A DNA stretch of 64,000 nucleotides, from the NCBI RefSeq assembly GCF_004216915.1, contig NZ_SGXD01000004.1, positions 1-64,000 of the forward strand, read 5' to 3'. The stretch is from Motilibacter rhizosphaerae (GTDB lineage: Bacteria; Actinomycetota; Actinomycetes; Motilibacterales; Motilibacteraceae). The stretch's first letter is position 1. The number at the start of each line of letters is the position of its first letter. The position numbers and the translations under genes were made by a program. Shown piece after piece: positions 7,495 through 15,645 of the stretch. Below the pieces are notes generated by a model. The model worked only from the letters and a program-made list of their open reading frames with translations, ran no database searches and had not been told where the DNA came from.

Positions 7495-10308
7495 TCAGTC
7501 ACCGTCGGCGGACGGGATGGTGCCGCCGGGGACCTGGGAGGGCGCGTACACCTTGCTGTCGCCGGGGTACGCGACCGTCCAGCCGTGCGTGGCGTACCAC
7601 GTGTAGCGGTTCATCAGCTCGGGAGCGGCGGAGTCGGCTCGCGCCCCGTTGCCGGTGAGCGTCTGCGCGGACTTCCACTTCTCCCACTGCGCCGCGAGGC
7701 TCGCCGCCGAGGCGGGGACGGCCGTGCGCGACGCGGACGCCTTGCTCACCTGCGTCGCCGCGGCGCCGGTCGTGCCGAGGGTGTCGTTGCCGCACGCCGG
7801 GGCGTCCTTCACGTCCTCCGTGAGCGGGATCTGGTTCGGCACCGCGTCGAACGGCGTGAGGTCGGGCTTCTTCTTCTTGAAGGCGTTGAACATCGGCGTC
7901 GCCGCGGCCAGCCGCTGGTTCAGCGGGGTGGCACCGAGGATCTGCTCGATGGTGCGCACCATCGTGATCTGGGAGTAGAAGGTGCTGTCGACGTAGCCCT
8001 TCTTGGCCCAGGGGCTGATGATCTGGATCGGCGCCCGGTGGCCGTCGACGTGGTCGGCGCCCGCCTGGCTGTCGTCCTCGACGACGAAGATCGCCGAGTC
8101 CTTCCAGTACTTCGAGTGCGAGATCTCGTCGACGACCTTGCCGACGGCGAGGTCGCCGTCCGCCACCATCGCGCGCGGGCTCGCCGGGCCACCGGTGTGG
8201 TCGCTCGAGAGCCACATCATGTTGAACGCGGCCGGACCGTTCTTCTCGAAGTCCTGCTTCCAGACCTCGTAGCGGTAGAGGTCCGGGATTGAGAGGTCGA
8301 ACGGCGGCGAGGTGTGGTTGGTGATCGCGTCGAGCGACGGGATGACCGAGTGGTAGTCGCCCGCGAGGTCGGGCGTGAACAGCTGGGAGGGGTCGCCGCC
8401 CTGGTCCACGCTCTTCGCGGCGCAGTAGTAGTTCTGCCACGTCGCGCCGGCGTCGGTCGGCCGGCCCTCGGTGTAGAGGAACTCGCCGTAGTTCTTGGCC
8501 GTGTTGCCGGCATCCTGGACGTTGGTCCAGAGGAAGCCGGAGCGCTGGTGGCCGAGGACGTCCTCCTCGGTGTCGTAGCTGCGGATGTACTCGCCCGCGC
8601 TCGTCTCGGTGTACTCCGGGTTGTCACCCTGCATCAGCCAGTTGTGGCCCTCGGCCGAGTTGGTGCCGATGTCGTAGGTGTTGTCGTACAGCCCGAACGC
8701 GTTGGCCAGCGCGTGCTGGTTCGGCGTCACCTGCTGGCCGAACTGCGCGAGGCTCGCGTCACCGTTGCCCTTGGCGATGTCGCCGTAGACCTGGTCGTAG
8801 GTGCGGTTCTCCTTGACCAGCAGGAAGACGTGCTTGATGGTCGAGGGGTCCCCGAGGCGGCGCGGGACCGGCTCGGCCTTGACGTCGCCGCCCTTCGAGC
8901 GCTCGACGTCGCGGTTCGCGCGCGCCCAGCCGTTCTGCGTGTAGACCGTGGCGGTCTCGCTGGCGATCGTGGCGTCGTCGGGCAGCGTGAAGCGCGTCAG
9001 CGAGGCCGTCGTGCTGTGCGTGCCGTGGCCGGTGACCGCAGGGGTGCGGGTGCCCTGCTTGAACGTCAGCTCGGGGCCGCGCGCGTCGATGCCGCGGGTG
9101 TTGGTGACGACGACCTTGCCGCCGACCTCCGTCACGTTGGACGGGTAGTAGTCGGTGGGCAGCAGACCGACGAAGTCCACCGGCGCCTGGGGAGTGCCGT
9201 TGTACTTGTAGACCGCGACCGCGTTCGCCCGGCCGAGGGTGACCAGGATGTGGCCGTCCTTGGTGAGCGAGATGCCGTTCGGCTGGTAGCCGACGGGCGA
9301 ACCCGCCCAGGGCTGCGCGTTGATGGTCTGCACGACGGTGTCCGTGGCCGTGTTGACCACGGAGACGGTGTCGTCGTTGGTGTTCGTCACGAACAGCGCG
9401 CCGCCCGAGACCGTGATCGCGGTCGGGTGGAGGCCGACCGCGATCGATCCCACGGCCGCAGAGGGCGCGCTGGTGTCGATGACGCTGAGCGCGCCGGTCG
9501 TCGAGGTGCCCTTGTATCCGTCCGCGGGGACCGGAGTGCCGTACGAGTCCATCGTCGTGTCGCCGGCGGTCGCCTGGCGGCCACCTTCGTCGCTGACGTA
9601 GAGCTTGCTGCCCACCAGGGCGATCTGCCGAGGCGCGATGCCGACGGGCCAGGACTGGCCCACCGTGCCGGCGGCGGCGTCGATCGCCACCACGCGGTTC
9701 TGCCCGTTGGCGGCGACGTAGAGGGTCTTGCCGTCGGCGGAGTAGACCGAGCCGGCGACGAGGGCGTTCTTGCCGTCCACGTCGGGGATCGCCACGGTCG
9801 TCGGGGTGCCGAGCGAGCCGTCCGCGTTCACCGGGAAGCGCGTCAGGCCGGTCGCGTTCGGCATCCAGAGGACGGAGCCGTCGGGCGAGAAGGTGGGAGC
9901 CTCCTGGCCGACCGTGTTGTCCTTCAGCTTCTGGTTCACGCCCGCGGCGGAGCCCGCGCGCCAGACCAGCTGGTAGGTCGAGAGGTCGAAGATCTGCAGC
10001 GACACCGAGCGGTCGGTGCTCGTGGCCGCGAGGAAGCGGCCGTCCGGGCTGACCGTCGAGGCCATGAACTTGCCGTAGGGCGTCACGAGGCGGTCGCCGT
10101 AGGGCTTGAGAACCTGGTCGGCCGAGACCTGCTCGCCGTTGGCGTACACGGTGCCGACCTGGTTGTGGTCGAAGATCGTGGTGGCGCCGTACGCCACACC
10201 GCTGCCCGCGACGGCGAGCGCCGCGGTGCTGGCGACCAGCAGGCGGACCCTGCGGGACTTGACGAAGCTGGGACGGACGACCGGGACGTGTCGTCGCGTT
10301 ACCTGCAT
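7495..10308 (-). CDS. Exported YncE-type beta-propeller / phosphoesterase fusion
   Basis: 937 residues. A signal-like hydrophobic segment (about 21-42) is followed by a beta-propeller with YVTN-like repeats (about 75-450; for example SVIDTS, VTNTNDDTVSVVN) and then an AcpA/phospholipase-C-like phosphoesterase domain (about 490-820). The latter shows KENRTYDQVYGD at 499-510 and VEDDSQAGADHVDGH further on, both typical metal/active-site segments. Family knowledge: such fusions are annotated bifunctional YncE/alkaline phosphatase; substrates are rarely known. It starts 25 bases after the ABC permease stop, so it is probably the third gene of the 12666-to-7495 operon, which would place a secreted phosphoesterase with an exporter. 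Confidence 0.88.
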   Translation of the reverse strand: MQVTRRHVPVVRPSFVKSRRVRLLVASTAALAVAGSGVAYGATTIFDHNQVGTVYANGEQVSADQVLKPYGDRLVTPYGKFMASTVSPDGRFLAATSTDRSVSLQIFDLSTYQLVWRAGSAAGVNQKLKDNTVGQEAPTFSPDGSVLWMPNATGLTRFPVNADGSLGTPTTVAIPDVDGKNALVAGSVYSADGKTLYVAANGQNRVVAIDAAAGTVGQSWPVGIAPRQIALVGSKLYVSDEGGRQATAGDTTMDSYGTPVPADGYKGTSTTGALSVIDTSAPSAAVGSIAVGLHPTAITVSGGALFVTNTNDDTVSVVNTATDTVVQTINAQPWAGSPVGYQPNGISLTKDGHILVTLGRANAVAVYKYNGTPQAPVDFVGLLPTDYYPSNVTEVGGKVVVTNTRGIDARGPELTFKQGTRTPAVTGHGTHSTTASLTRFTLPDDATIASETATVYTQNGWARANRDVERSKGGDVKAEPVPRRLGDPSTIKHVFLLVKENRTYDQVYGDIAKGNGDASLAQFGQQVTPNQHALANAFGLYDNTYDIGTNSAEGHNWLMQGDNPEYTETSAGEYIRSYDTEEDVLGHQRSGFLWTNVQDAGNTAKNYGEFLYTEGRPTDAGATWQNYYCAAKSVDQGGDPSQLFTPDLAGDYHSVIPSLDAITNHTSPPFDLSIPDLYRYEVWKQDFEKNGPAAFNMMWLSSDHTGGPASPRAMVADGDLAVGKVVDEISHSKYWKDSAIFVVEDDSQAGADHVDGHRAPIQIISPWAKKGYVDSTFYSQITMVRTIEQILGATPLNQRLAAATPMFNAFKKKKPDLTPFDAVPNQIPLTEDVKDAPACGNDTLGTTGAAATQVSKASASRTAVPASAASLAAQWEKWKSAQTLTGNGARADSAAPELMNRYTWYATHGWTVAYPGDSKVYAPSQVPGGTIPSADGD

Positions 10309-10333
10309 GGGGGGCTTCTCTCTCTTCGAACTG

Positions 10334-11692
10334 CTACGAACGGCTGAGCAGGTCGACGATCCCGTCGAACTGCCACAGGGGGTTCGGTGCGTCGCCTCTC
10401 GCGCTCCGCACCTGGAAGAACCCGTTCACCTCCTTGGGGCCGTCCCCGTCGGCGACGTACCGCCCGTCTGCGGTCGCGTCGAGCTGGTACGTGGCGCTGC
10501 CCACCGCCGTGGCCCCCGGCAGGTGCCAGGAGACGACGCAGCGCCAGTCGTTGCCGGGTCCGTGATCGTCGGGTCCGTGAGCCGCGACCCGGCTGCCCCC
10601 CTTGTCGCAGGACGCCGTGCTGGCGAGCTGCTCCTCGGTCACGGCGGGCCGGCCGAGCTCACGCGTCTGCAGCCGGTAGAGGTGGGCGAAGGACGTCGCG
10701 AGCGAGTGCTCGAGCTTGCCCTTCGTCACTCCGGTCGCGGACGTCGTGGCGGCGGTCACCGCGGTGGTGAGGGCGAGCAGCGCGGCGAGCGGCACGGCGA
10801 CGGTGAGGACAGCCCGGCGGCCGGCGCCGTCGTAGGCGAGGTCGGTGAAGTCGCGGCGCAGGAAGAGGAGGTAGGCGAGCCCCGTGCACACGGCGGCCCA
10901 GCCGAGGCTGACGGCGACGCCGACGACGAGGGGCCCGGTCTCGCCGGGGTCGGTGAACAGCCCGCGCCAGGCGAGGAAGGTCCCGCTCGGCAGGGCGAGC
11001 CGGACGGCGACCGGCACGGGCAGCACGAGGACGAGGTCCATCGCGAGCGCCACGACTGCGGGCAGCAGCAGGCCCATCGGCGAGCGGCCGAGCACGACCG
11101 AGCCGAGCAGGCCGACGGCCGCGAACGCCAGCGTCGGCGCGACCACGCAGAGCCAGGCGAGCAGCACCGTACGGGCGGCGTCGCCCGGCGCGAGGAGGTG
11201 CCCGTCCAACCCGGGCAGGGGATGGTCCCCGACGGCCACGAGACCGCCGACCATGCCGGAGGCGGCGAGGCCCACCAGTACCACGAGGACCACGGTGAGG
11301 CTGGCGAGCGCCTTCGCCACGAAGATGCGGCGCGGCGAGCGCACGGCGACGAGCAGGTGGCGCCAGGTCCCGAGCCGGTCCTCGGTGGCGAAGACGTCGC
11401 CGGCGACGAGCGAGGTGACCAGCGGCAGCACCCAGCTGCAGGCGAAGCCGAGCACCACGAGGGACCCCGCCCAGCCGGTGGTCCCCATCCAGCGGCCGAA
11501 CACCGTGTCCGCCGGGAGGGAGCTCTGCCGGCTCACCACCGCGACGAACGCCGCCGGCGCCATCCAGCAGGCGAGCAGGAGGATCCGGACACGCCACTGC
11601 GAGACCAGCTTGGCGAGCTCGAAGCGGTAGCCCGGCAGGAGCGGCGCGGGAGCGGCGACCTCGACCGGCCGGGGCGTCAGCGTGGCGCTCAT
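10334..11692 (-). CDS. ABC-2 permease fused to an extracytoplasmic domain
   Basis: 452 residues. Residues 1-290 form an ABC-2-type permease with about six membrane segments and the conserved block SLVAGDVFATEDRLGTW. One more membrane segment (about 300-320) leads to an outside domain (about 325-452) with cysteines at TASCDKGG and DWRCVVSW. The permease part is homologous to the gene at 42265-43131, and the outside domain to the separate protein at 43135-43587 (shared LE.SL..TF..LY, GP..DW.C and PNPL.F.FD segments). The same functional unit is therefore fused here and split there. The ATG overlaps the ATPase stop (ATGA). Exported substrate unknown. Confidence 0.85.
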   Translation of the reverse strand: MSATLTPRPVEVAAPAPLLPGYRFELAKLVSQWRVRILLLACWMAPAAFVAVVSRQSSLPADTVFGRWMGTTGWAGSLVVLGFACSWVLPLVTSLVAGDVFATEDRLGTWRHLLVAVRSPRRIFVAKALASLTVVLVVLVGLAASGMVGGLVAVGDHPLPGLDGHLLAPGDAARTVLLAWLCVVAPTLAFAAVGLLGSVVLGRSPMGLLLPAVVALAMDLVLVLPVPVAVRLALPSGTFLAWRGLFTDPGETGPLVVGVAVSLGWAAVCTGLAYLLFLRRDFTDLAYDGAGRRAVLTVAVPLAALLALTTAVTAATTSATGVTKGKLEHSLATSFAHLYRLQTRELGRPAVTEEQLASTASCDKGGSRVAAHGPDDHGPGNDWRCVVSWHLPGATAVGSATYQLDATADGRYVADGDGPKEVNGFFQVRSARGDAPNPLWQFDGIVDLLSRS

Positions 11693-12666
11693 GCGGACTC
11701 CTCCTCTGCGCCGTCGGGATCTCTCTCGTCGCCCGCCGTGAGGGCGAGGAAGGCGGCCTCCAGCGGCGGCACGACGGGCCCGAACTCGCGGACGACCACG
11801 CCGGCGGCGACGAGCCGCACGACGAGCTGGCCCAGCGCTTCCACCTCGCCGCGGACCACCAGGGCGTCCGACCCCGGGCGCCCCGACGCGGCCGGCAGCA
11901 CGCGGACGGCGGGGACGCCGGCCGCGACCGCGCGGGCCGCGACCGGGTCGGAGGTGAGCACCCGGTGGTCGAGCTGACCGCTCTCGGCGGCGAGCTTGTC
12001 GACGGGGCCGGTGAAGACGACCCGGCCGGTCGAGAGGATCGTCACCTCCGAGCAGAGCACCGCGAGGTCGTCCATGCGGTGGCTCGAGAGCACGACCGCC
12101 ACGCCCGCCTCCGCGAGCCCGGTGAGGACGCCGTGGACGTGGTGCTTCGCCGAGGGGTCGAGCCCGTTGGCCGGCTCGTCGAGGACGAGCAGCCGGGGCT
12201 GTGTCAGCAGCGCTGCGGCCAGGCCCAGCCGCTGCCGCATGCCGAGCGAGAAGCCGCGTACGCGGTCGTCGGCGACGCCCGTGAGCCCCACCTGCTCGAG
12301 CGCGTCCGCCGCCTGCCGGGACGCGTCGCCCCGGCGGGAGCCGCGCAGCGCGGCGAGCGCCAGGAGGTTCTGCCGAGCGGTCAGCGTCGGGTAGAGCCCG
12401 GGGGCGTCGACGAAGCCGGCGACGCCCGGCGGGACGGCGAGGGTGCGGCCGACGGGCGTACCGAGGATCTCGAGGGAGCCGGCGTCCGGGACGGCGAGGC
12501 CGAGCAGCAGCCCCAGCAGCGTCGTCTTCCCGGCGCCGTTGGGACCCACGAGGCCGTGGACGGCGCCGGCCGGGACGTCGAGGTCGACCCCGTCGAGGGC
12601 GCGCACGTCCCCGAACGACGTCGTGATCCCTCGTGCCCGTACTGCGGCACTCGTGTGCATCGGCAA
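11689..12666 (-). CDS. ABC transporter ATPase (ABC-2 exporter)
   Basis: 325 residues. Walker A GPNGAGKT near 40-47, signature FSLGMRQR instead of the textbook LSGGQ, Walker B LLVLDEPANGLDP, and a C-terminal accessory domain of about 100 residues. This layout is usual for ATPases of drug, lantibiotic or lipid exporters of the CcmA/NatA group. It is closely related to the ATPase at 41321-42268, which has the same signature variant. It is the first gene of a leftward operon with the fused permease and the phosphoesterase. An alternative ATG lies two codons inside. Its promoter must lie in 12667-12844. Confidence 0.9.
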   Translation of the reverse strand: MPMHTSAAVRARGITTSFGDVRALDGVDLDVPAGAVHGLVGPNGAGKTTLLGLLLGLAVPDAGSLEILGTPVGRTLAVPPGVAGFVDAPGLYPTLTARQNLLALAALRGSRRGDASRQAADALEQVGLTGVADDRVRGFSLGMRQRLGLAAALLTQPRLLVLDEPANGLDPSAKHHVHGVLTGLAEAGVAVVLSSHRMDDLAVLCSEVTILSTGRVVFTGPVDKLAAESGQLDHRVLTSDPVAARAVAAGVPAVRVLPAASGRPGSDALVVRGEVEALGQLVVRLVAAGVVVREFGPVVPPLEAAFLALTAGDERDPDGAEEESA

Positions 12667-12747
12667 CCCTTTGTCGTAGGTGACTCAGGCAACGTAGGCA
12701 CCGGCTGTGACCGGTCCGGGACCCGGAGGCGAACGCTGGGCGAACGG

Positions 12748-12760
12748 CGGTGGACCACCG
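12748..12760. promoter_or_regulatory. Palindrome CGGTGG-A-CCACCG in divergent gap
   Basis: Perfect 6+6 inverted repeat between the leftward exporter operon and the rightward VOC gene. It could be an operator; no regulator is assigned. I see nothing else clear in 12667-12844. Confidence 0.3.
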
Positions 12761-12844
12761 GGTGCGCGGGCGGGCGGACGGCGGGCAACGCGGCGGGAAC
12801 GCCCTCGACCCCGCTCCGACACCTCGAGGCGTCATCGTCGGCGG

Positions 12845-13282
12845 GTGCCGACCGATCCTCTGCCGACCGATCCTCTGCCGACGGACGCCTTGCTGAGCAG
12901 CGCCGTGCTCGACCACGTCGGCACCGAGGAGGCCGACATCGACGCCCGGGTGCGCTTCCTCACCCAGGTGCTCGGCCACCGCCTCCTGCGCTGGGGCACG
13001 CACGTCGTCACCGGCAGGAGGATCGCGATGCTCGCCGATCCCGCCGGGATGAAGCTCGAGCTGATGGAGGTCGACGCCGTACGCGGCGAGCTGGACCACG
13101 TCGCCTACCGCGTCCCCGACGTCGACGCCGCGCACGCCGCCCTGCTGGCCAGCGGCTGCACCGAGATCCGGGCGCCCTTCGACCTCCTCGCGGCCCGCGC
13201 GCGCAGCTCGCTGCTCGCCGAGCCGACGGGGTCGCGTCTGCAGCTCGTGGCGTACGCGCCCGACTCCCCCGACCTGACCTGA
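12845..13282 (+). CDS. VOC/glyoxalase-fold protein
   Basis: 145 residues from the GTG at 12845; the start is uncertain, with a TTG at 12889 and GTG at 12905 as alternatives, and no clear Shine-Dalgarno. The body has the paired beta-alpha-beta-beta-beta modules of the vicinal-oxygen-chelate fold, for example LDHVGTEEADIDARVRFL at the start and LDHVAYRVPDVDAAHAAL in the middle, with Glu in KLELMEVD and LQLVAY as likely metal-site strands. It sits 34 bases before the FAD oxidase gene and probably belongs to the same transcript, suggesting a role in the catabolic island. The extreme N-terminus is encoded by short tandem repeats. Confidence 0.75.
   Translation: MPTDPLPTDPLPTDALLSSAVLDHVGTEEADIDARVRFLTQVLGHRLLRWGTHVVTGRRIAMLADPAGMKLELMEVDAVRGELDHVAYRVPDVDAAHAALLASGCTEIRAPFDLLAARARSSLLAEPTGSRLQLVAYAPDSPDLT
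12846..12875 (+). repeat. 15-bp tandem repeat at VOC gene start
   Basis: Two perfect copies of TGCCGACCGATCCTC followed by a degenerate third, encoding Pro-Thr-Asp-Pro-Leu repeats at the predicted VOC N-terminus. It may mark a true start further inside. Confidence 0.8.
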
Positions 13283-13316
13283 CCGACCTGACACCCGACC
13301 AGCGAGGAGCCCCTCC

Positions 13317-14765
13317 GTGACGAGCACCGTCGAGCCGAGCACCGCCGAGACGAGCACCGTCGAGCCGAGCACCGCCGAGACGAGCACCGTCGAGCCGAGC
13401 ACCGCAGAGTCCTTCTCCGCCCTGCTCGGCGCCGAGCGCGTCCTCCCCGGTGGGCCGGAGGCGAGCGCGTACCTGCGCGACTTCTCGTGGTACTCGCCGA
13501 TCCTGGAGAACGCGCTCGCCGACACGACCGTCGACGCCGTCGTCCGCCCGCAGTCGGTCGAGGAGCTGACGGCCTGCGTCGCGGAGGCCGCGCGCCTGCG
13601 CGTCCCGCTCACGCTGCGCGGCGCCGGGACGGGGAACTACGGCCAGTCGCTGCCGCTGCGCAGCGGGGTCGTGGTCGACGTCCGCGGTGTCGCCGGCGTC
13701 CTCGACGTCACAGCGGGGCGCATCAGCGTGCTGCCCGGGACGGTGATGAAGGACGCCGAGGACGCCGCCCGCGCGACGGGCCAGGAGCTGGCGGTCATGC
13801 CCAGCACGTACCGGATCTCGACCGCGTCGGGCTTCATCAGCGGCGGGTCGGGCGGGATCGGGGCGGCCGCCAACGGCGACCTGTGGGGCGACAACGTGCT
13901 GGCCGTCGAGATGCTCAGCGTCGAGGAGGAGCCGCGGCTGGTGCGGCTCGAGGGCGACGACGTCCGGCCGGTGCTCCACACCTACGGCACGATCGGCGTG
14001 CTCACCCGCATCGAGCTGCGGCTCGTCCCCGCGCACGACTACACGCCCGTCGTCGTGGCGTTCCGGGACTTCGCGACGCTCACCGGCTTCGCGCACGACC
14101 TCGTCTCCGGCGACATCCACGTCCGCCTCTGCTCGGTGCACGAGGCCGTCGGCGCCGCCATGCTGGCGCCGATCTCGTCGCTGTACGAGCCCGGCGAGGA
14201 CGTCGCCCTCGTGCTGGTCGACAGCGGTCAGCTCGACGCGCTGCGCGCGGCCGTCGAGGCCGCCGGAGGGCGGACCGTCGAGTGGACCGTCAAGCCGCAC
14301 ATCAGCCAGTTCCCCTTCAGCCACACCATCCTCTGGGCACGCAAGGCGGTGCCGGACTCCTCCTGGCTGCAGTGCGAGTACGCCAGCGACCGCACGGAGT
14401 TCCTCGCCCAGGTCGCGGAAGTCCGCGAGCGGTACGCCGGGATCTTCCTGCAGCACGTGGAGTTCGCGCGCACCGGGGAGCGGACGCGCCCGCTCGGCAT
14501 CACCCCGCTCGTCGGGCTCGCCGACCACGAGGACGCGCTGGAGGAGCTGCTCGGCTTCTGCCGCGCGCTCGGGATGACCGTGCTCAACCCGCACAGCTAC
14601 GTGGTCGAGGAGGGCGGCTACGTCGGGGACACCTCGCAGGTCGTCGCGCTCAAGGAGACGTGCGACCCGTACGGCCTGCTGAACCCGGGCAAGCTCGGGG
14701 ACAGCTTCTTCACCTCCCGCGGGCTGACCCCGCCGAGCGCCCGGGCCGCGACCGCCCGCCGCTGA
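13317..14765 (+). CDS. FAD-binding oxidase (GlcD/VAO family), island copy 1
   Basis: 482 residues from a GTG with AGGAG upstream. A PCMH-type FAD domain is seen: LRGAGTGNYGQ about 100-110 binds the pyrophosphate, and SGFISGGSGGIGAAANGD continues the nucleotide site. The C-terminal substrate domain ends with YGLLNPGKL, the usual family ending. It is paralogous to the protein at 26119-27462, which has the same GTGNYGQ and GLLNPGKL motifs, so the island has two such oxidases. Predicted reaction: flavin-dependent oxidation of a hydroxyl or amine. The first 31 residues are three copies of a 10-residue Thr/Ser/Val/Glu/Pro repeat with no family counterpart. Confidence 0.88.
   Translation: MTSTVEPSTAETSTVEPSTAETSTVEPSTAESFSALLGAERVLPGGPEASAYLRDFSWYSPILENALADTTVDAVVRPQSVEELTACVAEAARLRVPLTLRGAGTGNYGQSLPLRSGVVVDVRGVAGVLDVTAGRISVLPGTVMKDAEDAARATGQELAVMPSTYRISTASGFISGGSGGIGAAANGDLWGDNVLAVEMLSVEEEPRLVRLEGDDVRPVLHTYGTIGVLTRIELRLVPAHDYTPVVVAFRDFATLTGFAHDLVSGDIHVRLCSVHEAVGAAMLAPISSLYEPGEDVALVLVDSGQLDALRAAVEAAGGRTVEWTVKPHISQFPFSHTILWARKAVPDSSWLQCEYASDRTEFLAQVAEVRERYAGIFLQHVEFARTGERTRPLGITPLVGLADHEDALEELLGFCRALGMTVLNPHSYVVEEGGYVGDTSQVVALKETCDPYGLLNPGKLGDSFFTSRGLTPPSARAATARR
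13320..13409 (+). repeat. Three 30-bp tandem repeats encoding TSTVEPSTAE
   Basis: Copies at 13320-13349, 13350-13379 and 13380-13409; the third differs by one base. They are in frame and lengthen the oxidase N-terminus by 10 residues per copy, so copy number could vary without breaking the gene. Confidence 0.95.
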
Positions 14766-14775
14766 CGCGACCTGC

Positions 14776-15552
14776 TCAGGGCGGCGTCGGGTCGAAGCGC
14801 GCGACCTCCGCGAACGCCTCGCCGAGGTACGCGACCATCGCCGCCGCGCGCTGGGCCCCGCGCTCGGCGGTGGCCTCGCGGGCATCTCCGACGACCCCGC
14901 TGGGGCCGAAGTCGGCGGAGGACCAGCCGAACGACACCGACCCGCCGAAGCGCACGTGGCGGTAGGAGTCCAGGTGCTCGGGCACCCACCGGTCGGCCTT
15001 CGTCATGTCGACGAGCTCGGGGCGCAGGTGCAGCATCAGCGAGGTCTCCTCCAGCCCGCCGTGCACGCCCATGCCGAGCTCGCCGGTGGGGCTCGCGCCG
15101 CCCTGGTCGGCGGGCACCGCCGGGTGCAGGGTGAACGTGCGGAGCCCGGTGGCCAGGCGGATGTCGCGGGCGGCGACCTGGAGGAGCGCGGAGTTCCCCC
15201 CGTGCCCGTTGAGGAACGCGAGCCGCCGCGACGGGGTCATCGCCGCGCAGCGGCCGATGTCGGTGAGGACCGCGGTCAACGTCGCCGCGGAGAGCCAGAA
15301 CGTCCCGCCGGACCAGGCGTGCTCGTTGGACTTCGTGTAGGCCAGCGGGGGCAGCAGCCACAGGTCGAGCTCCTCGCCGTGCTCGGCGACGACCCGCTCG
15401 GCCAGCGCCTGCGCCGTGAGCAGGTCGGTGGCGACCGGCAGGTGCGGGCCGTGCTGCTCGATCGCGCCGGTGGGGAGGACGAGGACGCTGTCGGGGCCGA
15501 GCCGGTCGGCGATGTCGGGTGCGGTGAGCTCGGTCAGCAGGCGGAGGGGCAC
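14776..15552 (-). CDS. Creatininase-family amidohydrolase
   Basis: 258 residues from the GTG at 15552. The metal-binding residues of the creatininase fold are all visible: Glu and His in TGAIEQHGPHLPVATD, Asp at its end, His in NGHGGN and Glu in HGGLEETSLML. Family members open cyclic or linear amides (creatinine, dehydro-inosose, formamidopyrimidines), so an amide of the island substrate is the likely target. The gene lies convergent to FAD oxidase copy 1 (10-base gap) and divergent from the amidohydrolase at 15646. A TAGCGT hexamer 8 bases before the GTG and the absence of a Shine-Dalgarno suggest a leaderless message; an in-frame ATG exists upstream but would cross that hexamer. Confidence 0.85.
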   Translation of the reverse strand: MPLRLLTELTAPDIADRLGPDSVLVLPTGAIEQHGPHLPVATDLLTAQALAERVVAEHGEELDLWLLPPLAYTKSNEHAWSGGTFWLSAATLTAVLTDIGRCAAMTPSRRLAFLNGHGGNSALLQVAARDIRLATGLRTFTLHPAVPADQGGASPTGELGMGVHGGLEETSLMLHLRPELVDMTKADRWVPEHLDSYRHVRFGGSVSFGWSSADFGPSGVVGDAREATAERGAQRAAAMVAYLGEAFAEVARFDPTPP

Positions 15553-15560
15553 GTTGCGCG

Positions 15561-15566
15561 ACGCTA
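15561..15566 (-). promoter_or_regulatory. -10 hexamer TAGCGT for the creatininase-like gene
   Basis: Reads TAGCGT on the minus strand, 8 bases before the GTG at 15552. The same hexamer precedes the starts at 41321 and 51338. Confidence 0.5.
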
Positions 15567-15597
15567 GGAGCCCGCCGTTGCGCGGTGATGTCAGCGG

Positions 15598-15624
15598 TGT
15601 TCCGGACGACATCGCGCCGGAACA
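15598..15624. promoter_or_regulatory. Inverted repeat TGTTCCGG-N11-CCGGAACA
   Basis: A perfect 8+8 inverted repeat in the 93-base gap between the divergent creatininase-like and amidohydrolase genes. It is a good candidate operator controlling both directions; no regulator gene lies inside the island. Confidence 0.6.
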
Positions 15625-15645
15625 ACCGGCTGCCAGAGTGCGGGC

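Noticed and set aside
12707-12844. N-terminal extension of the VOC protein from an ATG-free open frame upstream
   Set aside because: The upstream part is Arg/Gly/Pro low-complexity sequence without family similarity, and this gap must hold the promoters for two divergent units.
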